Origin: Burkholderiales bacterium
Lineage (GTDB): Bacteria > Pseudomonadota > Gammaproteobacteria > Burkholderiales > Burkholderiaceae_C
Length of the DNA: 6,756 bases
Assembly: GCA_947372225.1 (NCBI GenBank)
Contig: CANBSV010000123.1
Location: forward strand, 1 to 6,756
Direction: 5' to 3'
In this document: piece after piece, positions 1 through 6,152 of the stretch
Layout of the letters: each line of letters opens with the position of its first letter
How positions within the stretch are numbered: the stretch's first letter is position 1
Notes under the pieces: model-generated
The model's input: only the letters and a program-made list of their open reading frames with translations
The model's database searches: none
Told to the model about the DNA's origin: nothing
Made by a program: the position numbers and the translations under genes

Positions 1-147
1 CTTGAGCGCCTTGTGTCAGCGGGCTATCTCGTCGAGCAAGGCGACGAGCATGTCTTGACCGAGCGGGCCATTGCTGCTGGGGCGGTGAAGGTGGACAAGA
101 GCCGGTTCGGGCCGTACTTTTTGTGGCCGGAGTCCATCGAGTTCTGA
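1..147 (+). CDS. C-terminal fragment of an unidentified protein (possible winged-helix or phage-type regulator tail)
   Basis: Frame 1 is open from the window edge to a TGA at 145-147 and gives 48 residues, so the start lies upstream. The fragment opens with a helix-like LERLVSAGYL, then HVLTERAIAAG, and closes with RFGPYFLWPESIEF. The pattern of a helix, then 'x-LTE-x-A-x-AG', then an aromatic 'GPYFLWP' end resembles the tails of small winged-helix or antirepressor-like proteins found in prophages and mobile regions. That resemblance is from memory and weak, so no function is assigned. Codon use is in keeping with coding (mostly G/C third positions). An intrinsic terminator follows 89 bases after the stop, which supports this being the true 3' end of a transcribed gene. 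It is convergent with oxyR. Confidence 0.6.
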   Translation, partial: LERLVSAGYLVEQGDEHVLTERAIAAGAVKVDKSRFGPYFLWPESIEF

Positions 148-235
148 GGCCGGTGCTCATTCCCTGACATTCCCCTGTTAACAGGCCCCGCACCGAGACC
201 GGTTCGCTCGTGACTGCTTCCACCTCCAGTCAGAC

Positions 236-266
236 AGAGCCCTTCCCTGTGAGGGGCCCTTTTTTT
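236..266 (+). terminator. Rho-independent terminator after the first gene
   Basis: Arms at 236-245 and 251-260 form a ten-position stem with one A-C mismatch and one G-U pair around a five-base loop (CCTGT). The stem runs straight into seven T residues (260-266). It would end the + strand transcript of the partial gene. The right arm can also pair differently: GGCCC (255-259) with GGGCC (268-272) would enclose the T-run, giving a competing hairpin. No T-run exists for the opposite strand, so termination of oxyR here is not obvious. Confidence 0.75.
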
Positions 267-326
267 CGGGCCTGCACATGACGGCCGCGACAGTGTCTGC
301 GTGACGAGCGCCCGACCCTGACCCAC

Positions 327-1235
327 CTACTTCTTCGAGCGATGCACTGCCGCGATCACCTTCGCGATGGCCTCGAATTCGGCCATGTGCGCGCAGGTTG
401 ATCGGGTGACCAAGGCAATGGTGCGTTCGGGCGCGGGCGGCGCCAGCGGGCGGGATTTCAAGGCCAGGTTGTCGAGCAATCCACTGTGAACCGCCAACTC
501 CGGCAACAGGGCCACGCCCATGCCGGAGGCCACCATTTGCACCAGGGTCAGCAAGCTGGTGGCCTCGATGCCGTCCACGCTGGCCACTTCCCTCGCACCG
601 CACGCCGCTAGGGCGTGATCGCGCAGGCAATGCCCTTCTTCGAGCAACATCAAACGCTCGGTCCATTCGCTGCTGAGCTGGATGGCGCGGCCGGTGATGG
701 TCGGGTCTCGCTCCAGTCCCACCAGCCAGAACCTGTCTTTGTAGAGCGGCAGCACCCGCAGTTCATCGGTTTCGTACGGCAGCGCGATCAAGGCGAAATC
801 GAGCTGCCGGTTGCGCAACCGCTCGAGCAGGCGAGCGGTCAGGTCCTCGCGCAGCGCCAATTGCACCTGGGGAAACTTCTCACGCAGTGCCGGCATCACC
901 GTGGGCAGCACGAACGGCGCAATCGTGGGAATGACGCCCAGTCGCAACTGCCCCTGCATGGGACGTGAGGCGTCTGACGCGAATTCGCTCAGGTCTTCTG
1001 CGGCGGCCAGCACCTGGCCTGCCCGGGTCACCACCTCCATACCCACCGCAGTGAGGGCCACGGTCTGTTTGTCGCGCTCCACCAGTTGGACGCCCAGCGT
1101 CGACTCCAGATCCTTCAGCCCGGCGCTCAGCGTGGATTGGCTCACGAAGCACGCTTCGGCTGCACCCGTGAAGTTCAGATGCTCGGCCAGCGCGAGCAGA
1201 TAGCGCAGTTGTTTGAGCGAGGGCAGGGCGGCCAT
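327..1235 (-). CDS. oxyR: OxyR-type peroxide-sensing LysR regulator
   Basis: This 302-residue LysR-family protein has an N-terminal winged helix-turn-helix (about 6-65, with FVSQSTLSAGL as recognition region) and a two-lobed regulatory domain (about 95-300). The peroxide-sensing motif GHCLRD is intact. Cys203 and Cys212 have the same nine-residue spacing as Cys199 and Cys208 of E. coli OxyR. Thr104, His202, Arg205 and Asp206 match the residues around the E. coli peroxidatic cysteine, and Cys29 matches its Cys25. In the family, peroxide oxidises the cysteine pair to a disulfide and turns the protein into an activator of defence genes. It is cytoplasmic. The ATG at 1235 gives the usual family N-terminus, though its ribosome binding site is weak (AAAGA-like). 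It is divergent from rubrerythrin across 131 bases, so that operon is its likely target. Assignment to OxyR rather than a general LysR is firm on the cysteines. Confidence 0.93.
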   Translation of the reverse strand: MAALPSLKQLRYLLALAEHLNFTGAAEACFVSQSTLSAGLKDLESTLGVQLVERDKQTVALTAVGMEVVTRAGQVLAAAEDLSEFASDASRPMQGQLRLGVIPTIAPFVLPTVMPALREKFPQVQLALREDLTARLLERLRNRQLDFALIALPYETDELRVLPLYKDRFWLVGLERDPTITGRAIQLSSEWTERLMLLEEGHCLRDHALAACGAREVASVDGIEATSLLTLVQMVASGMGVALLPELAVHSGLLDNLALKSRPLAPPAPERTIALVTRSTCAHMAEFEAIAKVIAAVHRSKK

Positions 1236-1255
1236 CGGATCTATCTTTGCAGATG

Positions 1256-1312
1256 ATTGATCGATATTTCAGATTGAATTGATCGAAATTATCCGTTAGA
1301 CCGATTGATCGA
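1256..1312. promoter_or_regulatory. Candidate OxyR control region with three 9-bp repeats
   Basis: The otherwise GC-rich sequence turns AT-rich here, between divergent oxyR and rubrerythrin. ATTGATCGA occurs three times in the same orientation (1256-1264, 1278-1286, 1304-1312). The first two copies are 22 bases apart, about two helical turns, and the match extends to 12 of 14 bases. A LysR-type T-N11-A dyad (ATC-N9-GAT) lies at 1260-1274. TCGAT (1261-1265) and ATCGA (1282-1286) form a wider inverted repeat. OxyR tetramers contact half-sites over about four helical turns, so the spacing fits, but the canonical ATAG-N7-CTAT pattern is not evident. On the - strand, GATAAT (1288-1293) could be a -10 element for oxyR, without a clear -35. 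Function is inferred from position. Confidence 0.45.
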
Positions 1313-1366
1313 CGAGCATAAGAATTCATTCCATCGCAACCCACCCAACCCCCAAGGAGCTGAAAA

Positions 1367-1840
1367 ATGGCACGTCCCGAGATCAAGACCTACCAGAACC
1401 TCGAAGCCGCTTTCGCCGGCGAGTCGATGGCCCACATCAAGTACCGCTACTTCGCCAAATTGGCCCGCGCTGCGGGTGACGAGGACACGGCGCGCATCTT
1501 CGAGCAGACCGCCGATCAGGAAGTGATGCACGCCTTCGGCCATCTCGACTTGCTCTACCCGGCCGCTGAAATCACGCCCGCCAAGGCGCTGCAAATTGCC
1601 ATCGACGGTGAAACCTACGAGTACACCGAGATGTATCCCGGCTTTCGCAAGACCGCCGTCGAAGAAGGCGAAGCCGCCGCTGTGGCCGAGATCGATGGGC
1701 AGATCGGCGAATCCAAGGCCCACGCCGCGCAGTTCAAGGCCGTGCTGGAAAAGGCGGCCAAACGTTTCGCCGCCTTGGCCAAGGTCGAAGAGCGTCACGC
1801 CGGCCACTACCAGAAGGCACTCGACGCCATCAATTCCTGA
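1367..1840 (+). CDS. rbr: Rubrerythrin diiron protein without a rubredoxin domain
   Basis: The 157-residue product is a ferritin-like four-helix bundle of the rubrerythrin family. All expected diiron ligands are visible: Glu19 in AFAGES (helix A), Glu52-x-x-His55 in EVMH (helix B), Glu85 and Glu88 in EYTEMY (helix C), and Glu141-x-x-His144 in EERH (helix D). Rubrerythrins reduce hydrogen peroxide to water in the cytoplasm using electrons from rubredoxin. Classical members are about 190 residues with a C-terminal rubredoxin domain. This one stops after the diiron bundle (ending ALDAINS), and a separate rubredoxin gene follows 44 bases downstream, so the two probably work as partners. The start is well set by AAGGAG at 1354-1359, seven bases before the ATG. 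The divergent oxyR gene suggests peroxide induction. Confidence 0.93.
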   Translation: MARPEIKTYQNLEAAFAGESMAHIKYRYFAKLARAAGDEDTARIFEQTADQEVMHAFGHLDLLYPAAEITPAKALQIAIDGETYEYTEMYPGFRKTAVEEGEAAAVAEIDGQIGESKAHAAQFKAVLEKAAKRFAALAKVEERHAGHYQKALDAINS

Positions 1841-1884
1841 GCCCGCTCACCCTGATTCACAGATTCAATTTTTTGGAGAACACC

Positions 1885-2052
1885 ATGAAAGTTTGGCAAT
1901 GCGTTGTTTGCGGTTTCACCTACGACGAAGCCCAAGGCCTCGTTGACCACGGCATCGCAGCCGGCACCCGTTTCGCAGACATCCCGGCAGACTGGGAATG
2001 CCCCGACTGCGGCGTGTCCAAGGCTGACTTCGAGATGGTCGAGATCGGCTGA
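1885..2052 (+). CDS. Rubredoxin (55 residues)
   Basis: A short frame beginning MKVWQCVVCGF encodes a complete rubredoxin. The two iron-binding knuckles are C6-V-V-C9-G and C39-P-D-C42-G, giving the four cysteines of a mononuclear Fe(Cys)4 site. Typical family features sit between them: Tyr13, the AGTRF stretch, and ADIPADWECPDCG. Length is normal for the family (50-56 residues). It is a one-electron carrier in the cytoplasm. Here the likely acceptor is the rubrerythrin encoded 44 bases upstream, which lacks its own rubredoxin domain, so the two genes probably share a transcript. A GGAG at 1875-1878, six bases before the ATG, serves as ribosome binding site. No NAD(P)H-rubredoxin reductase is seen nearby, so the electron source is unknown. 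Other rubredoxin partners, such as alkane hydroxylase, cannot be excluded but find no support in the context. Confidence 0.95.
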   Translation: MKVWQCVVCGFTYDEAQGLVDHGIAAGTRFADIPADWECPDCGVSKADFEMVEIG

Positions 2053-2074
2053 TCGAGCGGCACCGTGCGATGCA

Positions 2075-2974
2075 TCACCCTGTGGCCAGGTGCTGCCGCA
2101 GAAATGCCAACAGCACCTGGTTGCGCTGCAGTCGCATCCGCTCAGAGGTGGCGACCGCGCTGATGAGTGAGCCGAACTTGGACTGCGGCGCCCAGGCTGG
2201 CAGCACGCGCACCAGGCTTCCCTCGGCCAGACCGTCCTGGCACAGGTAGTCGGGCAGCATGGCGATGCCCAGCCCGCCGCTCACGGCCGCGGTCACGGCC
2301 TCGGGGTTGTCGACGTGGTACCGGCTTTGCACGCGCACCCTGGCGATTTTTCCGGCGCGAGCCAACGCCCACAGGTCGTCGGAGGCTTCGCGCCAGTAGC
2401 TCAGGCAGTTGTGTCGAACCAGATCGGCAGGCCGCTGCGGCGTCCCGGCGTTGGCCAGATAGGCCGGGGCTGCGACCAGGGCCCATTCGACCATCGCCAC
2501 GGGCTCGCTCATCAGCCCTTGCTGCGGCGTTGAGCTCCAGCGCAGCGCGATGTCGATGCGTTCGTAGGCGACATCGACCATGCGGTCGGTGAGCTGCAGT
2601 TCGACTTCGATCGCCGGGTGCATGAGCAGGAACTCGGGCAACTTCACGGCCAGCACGCGCTGTCCCCACGACACCGACGCTGACAAGCGGATGCGCCCGG
2701 TCAGCTCTGAGCGCAGCGCCCGCAGCCGCTCTTCGCCCGCGCTCATCTCGGCCAGGGCGCGTCGCGCGAACTCGGCATAGGCCTCGCCCGCCGGCGTGAG
2801 CGCAATGCGCCGCGTGCTGCGTGCGAACAACGTCGCACCGACCAGTTGCTCGAGCTGCGCCACGCGCTTGCTCACCATGCTCTTGCTCACGTCGAGTTCC
2901 AACGCCGCACGGCTGACGCTGGCGCAGTCGGCCACTTTGACGAACGCAGCAAGCATGTCCGATGAGATGGTCAT
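2075..2974 (-). CDS. LysR-family regulator, CrgA-like
   Basis: This 299-residue protein has an N-terminal winged helix-turn-helix (LAAFVKVADCASVSRAALEL, then SKSMVSKRVAQLE) followed by TLFARSTRRIALTPAGEAY, the classic LysR linker. The effector domain (about 90-295) includes HNCLSYW and GGLGIAMLPDYL, typical of the CrgA-like group. The inducer is unknown. The ATG at 2974 was chosen because it has a GGAA a few bases upstream; an in-frame TTG at 2983 would add three residues. The gene is convergent with rubredoxin, with 22 bases between the stops and no clear terminator. It is divergent from the CmcJ/NvfI-family oxygenase across a 106-base gap. A strong inverted repeat touches the start codon and covers the ribosome binding site, which suggests autoregulation. 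The oxygenase gene is the likely target. A role in oxidative stress is not implied. Confidence 0.88.
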   Translation of the reverse strand: MTISSDMLAAFVKVADCASVSRAALELDVSKSMVSKRVAQLEQLVGATLFARSTRRIALTPAGEAYAEFARRALAEMSAGEERLRALRSELTGRIRLSASVSWGQRVLAVKLPEFLLMHPAIEVELQLTDRMVDVAYERIDIALRWSSTPQQGLMSEPVAMVEWALVAAPAYLANAGTPQRPADLVRHNCLSYWREASDDLWALARAGKIARVRVQSRYHVDNPEAVTAAVSGGLGIAMLPDYLCQDGLAEGSLVRVLPAWAPQSKFGSLISAVATSERMRLQRNQVLLAFLRQHLATG

Positions 2975-2994
2975 TGTTTCCAAATTGGATACAA
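2974..2994. promoter_or_regulatory. 21-bp inverted repeat, probable LysR operator
   Basis: Arms TTGTTTCCAA (2974-2983) and TTGGATACAA (2985-2994) flank a single central A. Nine of ten arm positions pair; only position five of each arm fails. The core TCCAA-A-TTGGA contains the T-N11-A spacing favoured by LysR proteins. The right end lies 86 bases before the oxygenase start. The left end coincides with the first base of the regulator's ATG and covers its GGAA ribosome binding site. Binding here could both repress the regulator and act on the oxygenase promoter. That role is inferred from symmetry and position. Confidence 0.65.
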
Positions 2995-3036
2995 AGCGTT
3001 CGCATTGGAGCAGCTGCCTTTTCTCGCGTCAACGCC

Positions 3037-3042
3037 TAGAGT
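3037..3042 (+). promoter_or_regulatory. Possible -10 element for the oxygenase gene
   Basis: TAGAGT matches four of six positions of TATAAT and lies 38 bases before the ATG at 3081. No good -35 hexamer sits 16-18 bases upstream, which would be usual for a promoter that needs a LysR activator bound further upstream. This is a weak call. Confidence 0.25.
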
Positions 3043-3080
3043 GAAGCACTCGAACACCGCCGAATCCCGCAGGCAAATTC

Positions 3081-3944
3081 ATGAGCGTTCACATGCACAC
3101 CGATCCCATCACCGGCGTTGGTCGCAAGACCTGTCAGAAGTCCGTGCGCGCGACGATGCGCTACACCGTGGACAACGGCGTCGCGCCGGATTACTACTTC
3201 TACGATCCCGATCCGTCGGTCACGCTGAACCCACCGGGCACCGACCTGCGTGAGGTCGAGATTCACGACGCATGGCCGCGCGTTGCCGGGTTGTCGGTCG
3301 ATCGCGAGGGGTTCGAGTTGCACGATTTCGCGGTGCGCTTCGAGCGGTTCGAGGACGGCGCATCGATCCGGGCCGGCTTCTACCCGCAGGTCATTGATTT
3401 CGTGAAACAGCACACCGGCGCGCGGCGCGTCGTGGTGTTCGACCACACGATCCGCAAGCGTTTGCCCGCCGACCTGCAGCGGCAGACCACTGTGCAACGC
3501 CCTGCCGTGATGCTCGTGCACAGCGACTACACGCCGCAAAGCGCGCCACAGCGCGTGCGCGATTTATTGCCCGGGGACGCACAAGAGTTGCTCGAAGGGC
3601 GGGTCGCGTTTTTCAATGTCTGGAAGCCCTTGTCCCAGCGCGTGGAGGAGTTGCCGCTGGCGATGATCGAAGCACAGACACAGGATGACGCCGACCTGTT
3701 GCGCATGGACCTCAAATACCGCGAGCGCACCGGCGAGATCTACGTGATGCGCCATTCGCCCCGGCACCGCTGGTCCTACTTTCCCCGCATGGAAGCCAGC
3801 GATGCCCTGCTGTTGAAGACCTACGACTCCGAAGCCGATGGACGCGCGCGTTTCATGGGGCACAGCGCCTTTGAGGACCCGACGACGCCACCGGATGCAC
3901 CCAAGCGCGAGAGCATCGAGGTGCGCACCATGGCGTTCTTCTGA
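3081..3944 (+). CDS. CmcJ/NvfI-family non-heme iron oxidoreductase
   Basis: The 287-residue protein carries the string of motifs of the CmcJ/NvfI family (related to the cephamycin 7-methoxylase CmcJ and fungal AsaB/NvfI-type hydroxylases and desaturases): IHDAW (61-65), SVDREGFEL (72-80), VFDHTIR (119-125), VHSDYT (146-151), FFNVWKP (177-183), SYFPRM (232-237), LLKTYDS (244-250) and GHSAFEDP (260-267). His147-x-Asp149 and a distal His261 could form the iron-binding facial triad, with an arginine near the end (276 or 282) for 2-oxoglutarate. Characterised members oxidise secondary metabolites; bacterial members of this type have no known substrate that I can name. There is no signal peptide, so it is cytoplasmic. 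The start has a modest AGG 7 bases upstream (3071-3073). The divergent LysR gene is its probable regulator. Family assignment is good, reaction unknown. Confidence 0.82.
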   Translation: MSVHMHTDPITGVGRKTCQKSVRATMRYTVDNGVAPDYYFYDPDPSVTLNPPGTDLREVEIHDAWPRVAGLSVDREGFELHDFAVRFERFEDGASIRAGFYPQVIDFVKQHTGARRVVVFDHTIRKRLPADLQRQTTVQRPAVMLVHSDYTPQSAPQRVRDLLPGDAQELLEGRVAFFNVWKPLSQRVEELPLAMIEAQTQDDADLLRMDLKYRERTGEIYVMRHSPRHRWSYFPRMEASDALLLKTYDSEADGRARFMGHSAFEDPTTPPDAPKRESIEVRTMAFF

Positions 3945-4083
3945 GCGACGGCTTGCGCATCGGGGGCCACGTCGCGCCGCGCGCGGACATGGGCTTCGGC
4001 CCATTCGAAGGGCTTCAGAGCGAACGCTGATCCCGTCCCGGCTCGCGAATTTTCAACCGCCGCAAATACCTGGCCGAAGCTGC

Positions 4084-4110
4084 TCAGGTGCGCCGGTGGC
4101 TGACCGATAG
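4084..4110 (+). promoter_or_regulatory. Possible sigma-28 (FliA) promoter for the chemoreceptor
   Basis: ACCGATAG (4103-4110) matches six of eight positions of the flagellar sigma -10 element GCCGATAA. TCAG (4084-4087) sits 15 bases upstream, where TAAA is expected, and matches only two of four. The site lies 86 bases before the chemoreceptor ATG. Chemoreceptor genes are often FliA-dependent, which is why it was considered. The poor -35 makes this tentative. Confidence 0.22.
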
Positions 4111-4182
4111 ATCCATGGTGATCAGCGAGGACAGGGCCAAGCCGCCCGTGGCCCGCGCACAGCCCGCCACTCAACCCCATCG

Positions 4183-4188
4183 AAGGAG
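4183..4188 (+). promoter_or_regulatory. Ribosome binding site fixing the chemoreceptor start
   Basis: A consensus AAGGAG lies seven bases before the ATG at 4196. It decides this start over a GTG at 4088 in the same frame, which would add 36 proline- and arginine-rich residues before a normal receptor N-terminus. Confidence 0.85.
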
Positions 4189-4195
4189 TACCGCG

Positions 4196-5950
4196 ATGTT
4201 TGACCTCTGGACCCTCAAGAAGCGCTTGACGCTGACGTTCGCGGCGATCCTCGCGCTCACAGGCGTGCTGATGGGCATTGCCCTGTTGAACAACAGCAAG
4301 TTGCGCGAGACGGTCAACTGGAACACGCACACCTACCTGGTGCTGGCCGAGTCCAACAGCATGCTGCTGAACATGGTCAACATCGAGACCGGCATGCGCG
4401 GCTTCGTGGCTGGCGGTAACGAGAATTTCCTGGAGCCCTTCACCCAGGGAGAAAAGGCGTTCAACGTGGCCTTCGACAAGGCCAAGTCGCTGACCTCGGA
4501 CAACCCGGTGCAGCAAGGCCGCCTGGACAAGATGCTGGCCAGTCACAAGCAGTTCATGGACGTCGCCAACAACCTGCTCACGGTGCGCCGCAACGTCACT
4601 GTGGGCAAGGAGCCGCTGGACGATCTGCTGCGCGAGTTCAGCGCCGGCAAGGACAAGGCCGCCATGGACGCCTTTCGCGCCGAGGTGGCCGACTTTGCGA
4701 AGGCTGAGCAGGATCTGTTGGTCGTGCGCTCGGCCGCACTCGATTCGACCATGTCGGCCACCGACGCCACGCTGCTGTTCGGCGGTCTGGTCCTGTTTGC
4801 CATGACGGGTGCGCTCGGCCTGGTGCTGACACGAAGCGTTTTCCGCCAACTCGGCGCCGAACCCAGCGTGGCTGCGGCCGCTGTGGACGCAGTGGCTCAG
4901 GGCGATCTCACGTTCCACATCGCGGTGCGCCCGGGGGACACGCACAGCCTGCTGGCTGCGCTGGCCCGCATGCGCGACAGCCTGGTCTCCGTCGTGACCG
5001 CCGTGCGCGGAAATTCCGAGTCTGTGGCCACGGCCAGCGCCCAGATCGCCCAGGGCAACCAGGACCTGTCCGGCCGCACCGAACAACAGGCGAGCGCGCT
5101 GCAGCAGACCGCAGCCACCATGGAAGAACTGGGTTCGACCGTGCGCAACAACAGCGACAGCGCCAGGCAGGCCAATCAGCTGGCGCAGGGCGCCTCGGTG
5201 GTGGCGGCGCGTGGCGGCGAAGTCGTCGGGCAGGTCGTCACCACGATGCAAGGCATCAACGACAGCAGCCGCCAGATCGGCGAGATCATCAGCGTGATTG
5301 ATGGCATTGCCTTCCAGACCAACATCCTGGCGCTGAACGCTGCAGTGGAAGCCGCGCGAGCCGGCGAACAGGGCAGGGGCTTCGCGGTCGTGGCCTCCGA
5401 AGTGCGCAGCCTGGCCCATCGCAGCGCCGAAGCCGCCAAGGAGATCAAGACGTTGATCGGCCGCAGCGTTGAGCAGGTCGAGCAGGGCACGGCGCTCGTG
5501 GATCAGGCCGGCCAGACGATGGGCGAGATCGTCGCGTCGATCCGGCGCGTGACCGACATCGTTGGCGAGATCAGCGCGGCCAGCGTCGAGCAAAGCTCGG
5601 GCGTGCAGCAAGTCGGCGAGGCCGTCAGCCAGATGGACCAGGCGACGCAGCAGAACGCGGCGCTGGTGGAAGAAAGCGCGGCCGCCGCTGAAAGCCTCAA
5701 GACCCAGGCCGAGCAACTGGTGCAAGCCGTGGCCGTGTTCAAGCTGTCGCGACAGGAGGGTTCAGGCAGCCGCTCAGGTGCCGGGGCCGCAGCGGCGAAC
5801 GCACCCAAGCTCGAGCGTCGCAGCCCGGATCGGTCCAAGAACATCACCCGACCACAGTTCAAGGCCAAGCCGGTGGTTGCACTCGCACAGACCGCCCCGT
5901 CTGCCAGCACGTCGGTCCACACCGGCACCGACGACTGGGAGTCGTTCTGA
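4196..5950 (+). CDS. Methyl-accepting chemotaxis protein with CHASE3-like sensor and W-x-x-F tail
   Basis: The 584-residue inner-membrane receptor has a short cytoplasmic start with basic residues (KKR), a first membrane helix (about 11-31), and a periplasmic helical domain (32-190). It then has a second membrane helix (about 191-212), HAMP (about 213-266) and a long cytoplasmic coiled coil. The sensor has the CHASE3-type signature ETGMRGFVAGGNENFLEPF (64-82). The signalling hairpin (about 368-417) is fully conserved, centred on IDGIAFQTNILALNAAVEAARAG. Glutamate/glutamine-rich stretches at about 295-325 and 475-500 are probable methylation helices. A flexible alanine/serine/proline-rich linker (about 520-577) ends in DDWESF, like the NWETF tail that tethers CheR and CheB in enteric receptors. 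It would signal through CheW and CheA to the flagellar motor. The ligand is unknown. No che genes are adjacent, so it is a stand-alone receptor locus. Confidence 0.95.
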   Translation: MFDLWTLKKRLTLTFAAILALTGVLMGIALLNNSKLRETVNWNTHTYLVLAESNSMLLNMVNIETGMRGFVAGGNENFLEPFTQGEKAFNVAFDKAKSLTSDNPVQQGRLDKMLASHKQFMDVANNLLTVRRNVTVGKEPLDDLLREFSAGKDKAAMDAFRAEVADFAKAEQDLLVVRSAALDSTMSATDATLLFGGLVLFAMTGALGLVLTRSVFRQLGAEPSVAAAAVDAVAQGDLTFHIAVRPGDTHSLLAALARMRDSLVSVVTAVRGNSESVATASAQIAQGNQDLSGRTEQQASALQQTAATMEELGSTVRNNSDSARQANQLAQGASVVAARGGEVVGQVVTTMQGINDSSRQIGEIISVIDGIAFQTNILALNAAVEAARAGEQGRGFAVVASEVRSLAHRSAEAAKEIKTLIGRSVEQVEQGTALVDQAGQTMGEIVASIRRVTDIVGEISAASVEQSSGVQQVGEAVSQMDQATQQNAALVEESAAAAESLKTQAEQLVQAVAVFKLSRQEGSGSRSGAGAAAANAPKLERRSPDRSKNITRPQFKAKPVVALAQTAPSASTSVHTGTDDWESF

Positions 5951-6042
5951 AGGTGCAGCGCCACGTCGCACCGCGGGGTTGATTGCGGCCGTGCTCCCTG
6001 CCTCGAAGCGGTCAAACGGACACGCCGGGCAGGGCTGCAAGC

Positions 6043-6065
6043 CGGGTTTGCCAAAGCCCCGTTTT
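6043..6065 (+). terminator. Weak terminator-like hairpin after the chemoreceptor gene
   Basis: CGGGTTT (6043-6049) can pair with AAA (6053-6055) and CCCG (6058-6061) with a two-base bulge and a three-base loop, followed by four T residues (6062-6065). The stem is short and bulged and the T-run is brief. It lies about 90 bases past the chemoreceptor stop on the same strand. Confidence 0.35.
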
Positions 6066-6122
6066 CTGGAGTGTCTGCGTTGCGGGCGATGTGAAGCGCT
6101 GCGGTTTTGACCCGCCCCGAAG

Positions 6123-6152
6123 GCGTGGGACGAGCTTCAAGGTGACCCACGC
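6123..6152. repeat. Inverted repeat with 7-bp perfect arms
   Basis: GCGTGGG (6123-6129) and CCCACGC (6146-6152) are perfect complements around 16 bases, inside which CTT and AAG can add a small inner stem. No T-run follows on either strand. It lies between two converging genes, so it could slow or end transcription, protect a 3' end, or be chance in GC-rich DNA. Confidence 0.35.

Noticed and set aside
199..228. Possible 3' end of a tRNA or tmRNA (GGTTCG followed by CCACCTCCA), as seen at phage attachment sites
   Set aside because: The bases around GGTTCG do not form a five-pair T-arm, the end is not CCA-complete, and no acceptor or anticodon arm is found upstream.
178..666. A 162-residue - strand frame across the terminator and the end of oxyR
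   Set aside because: Arginine- and glycine-rich out-of-frame overlap of oxyR with no motif and no ribosome binding site.
615..968. A 117-residue + strand frame inside oxyR
   Set aside because: Antisense shadow of a gene with intact OxyR motifs; glutamine-rich low-complexity translation.
1289..1807. A 172-residue - strand frame opposite rubrerythrin
   Set aside because: Antisense to the rubrerythrin gene, whose ligand motifs are all present; no family features in the antisense product.
2975..2983. TTG start for the CrgA-like regulator
   Set aside because: The ATG three codons later has a GGAA upstream and gives a normal N-terminus. The TTG lies inside the inverted repeat and lacks a ribosome binding site.
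2142..3032. A 296-residue - strand frame overlapping the CrgA-like regulator
   Set aside because: Arginine- and alanine-rich out-of-frame shadow of the LysR gene, whose own frame shows the full LysR domain structure.
4088..4195. Upstream GTG start extending the chemoreceptor by 36 residues
   Set aside because: The extension is proline- and arginine-rich, has no ribosome binding site, and precedes a normal receptor N-terminus that has a consensus AAGGAG.
3821..5725. A 634-residue open frame on the - strand opposite the chemoreceptor
   Set aside because: It is antisense to a gene with unmistakable chemoreceptor motifs and runs into the oxygenase gene. The translation is histidine-, glycine- and alanine-rich with no family motif, as expected from the complement of GC-rich codons.
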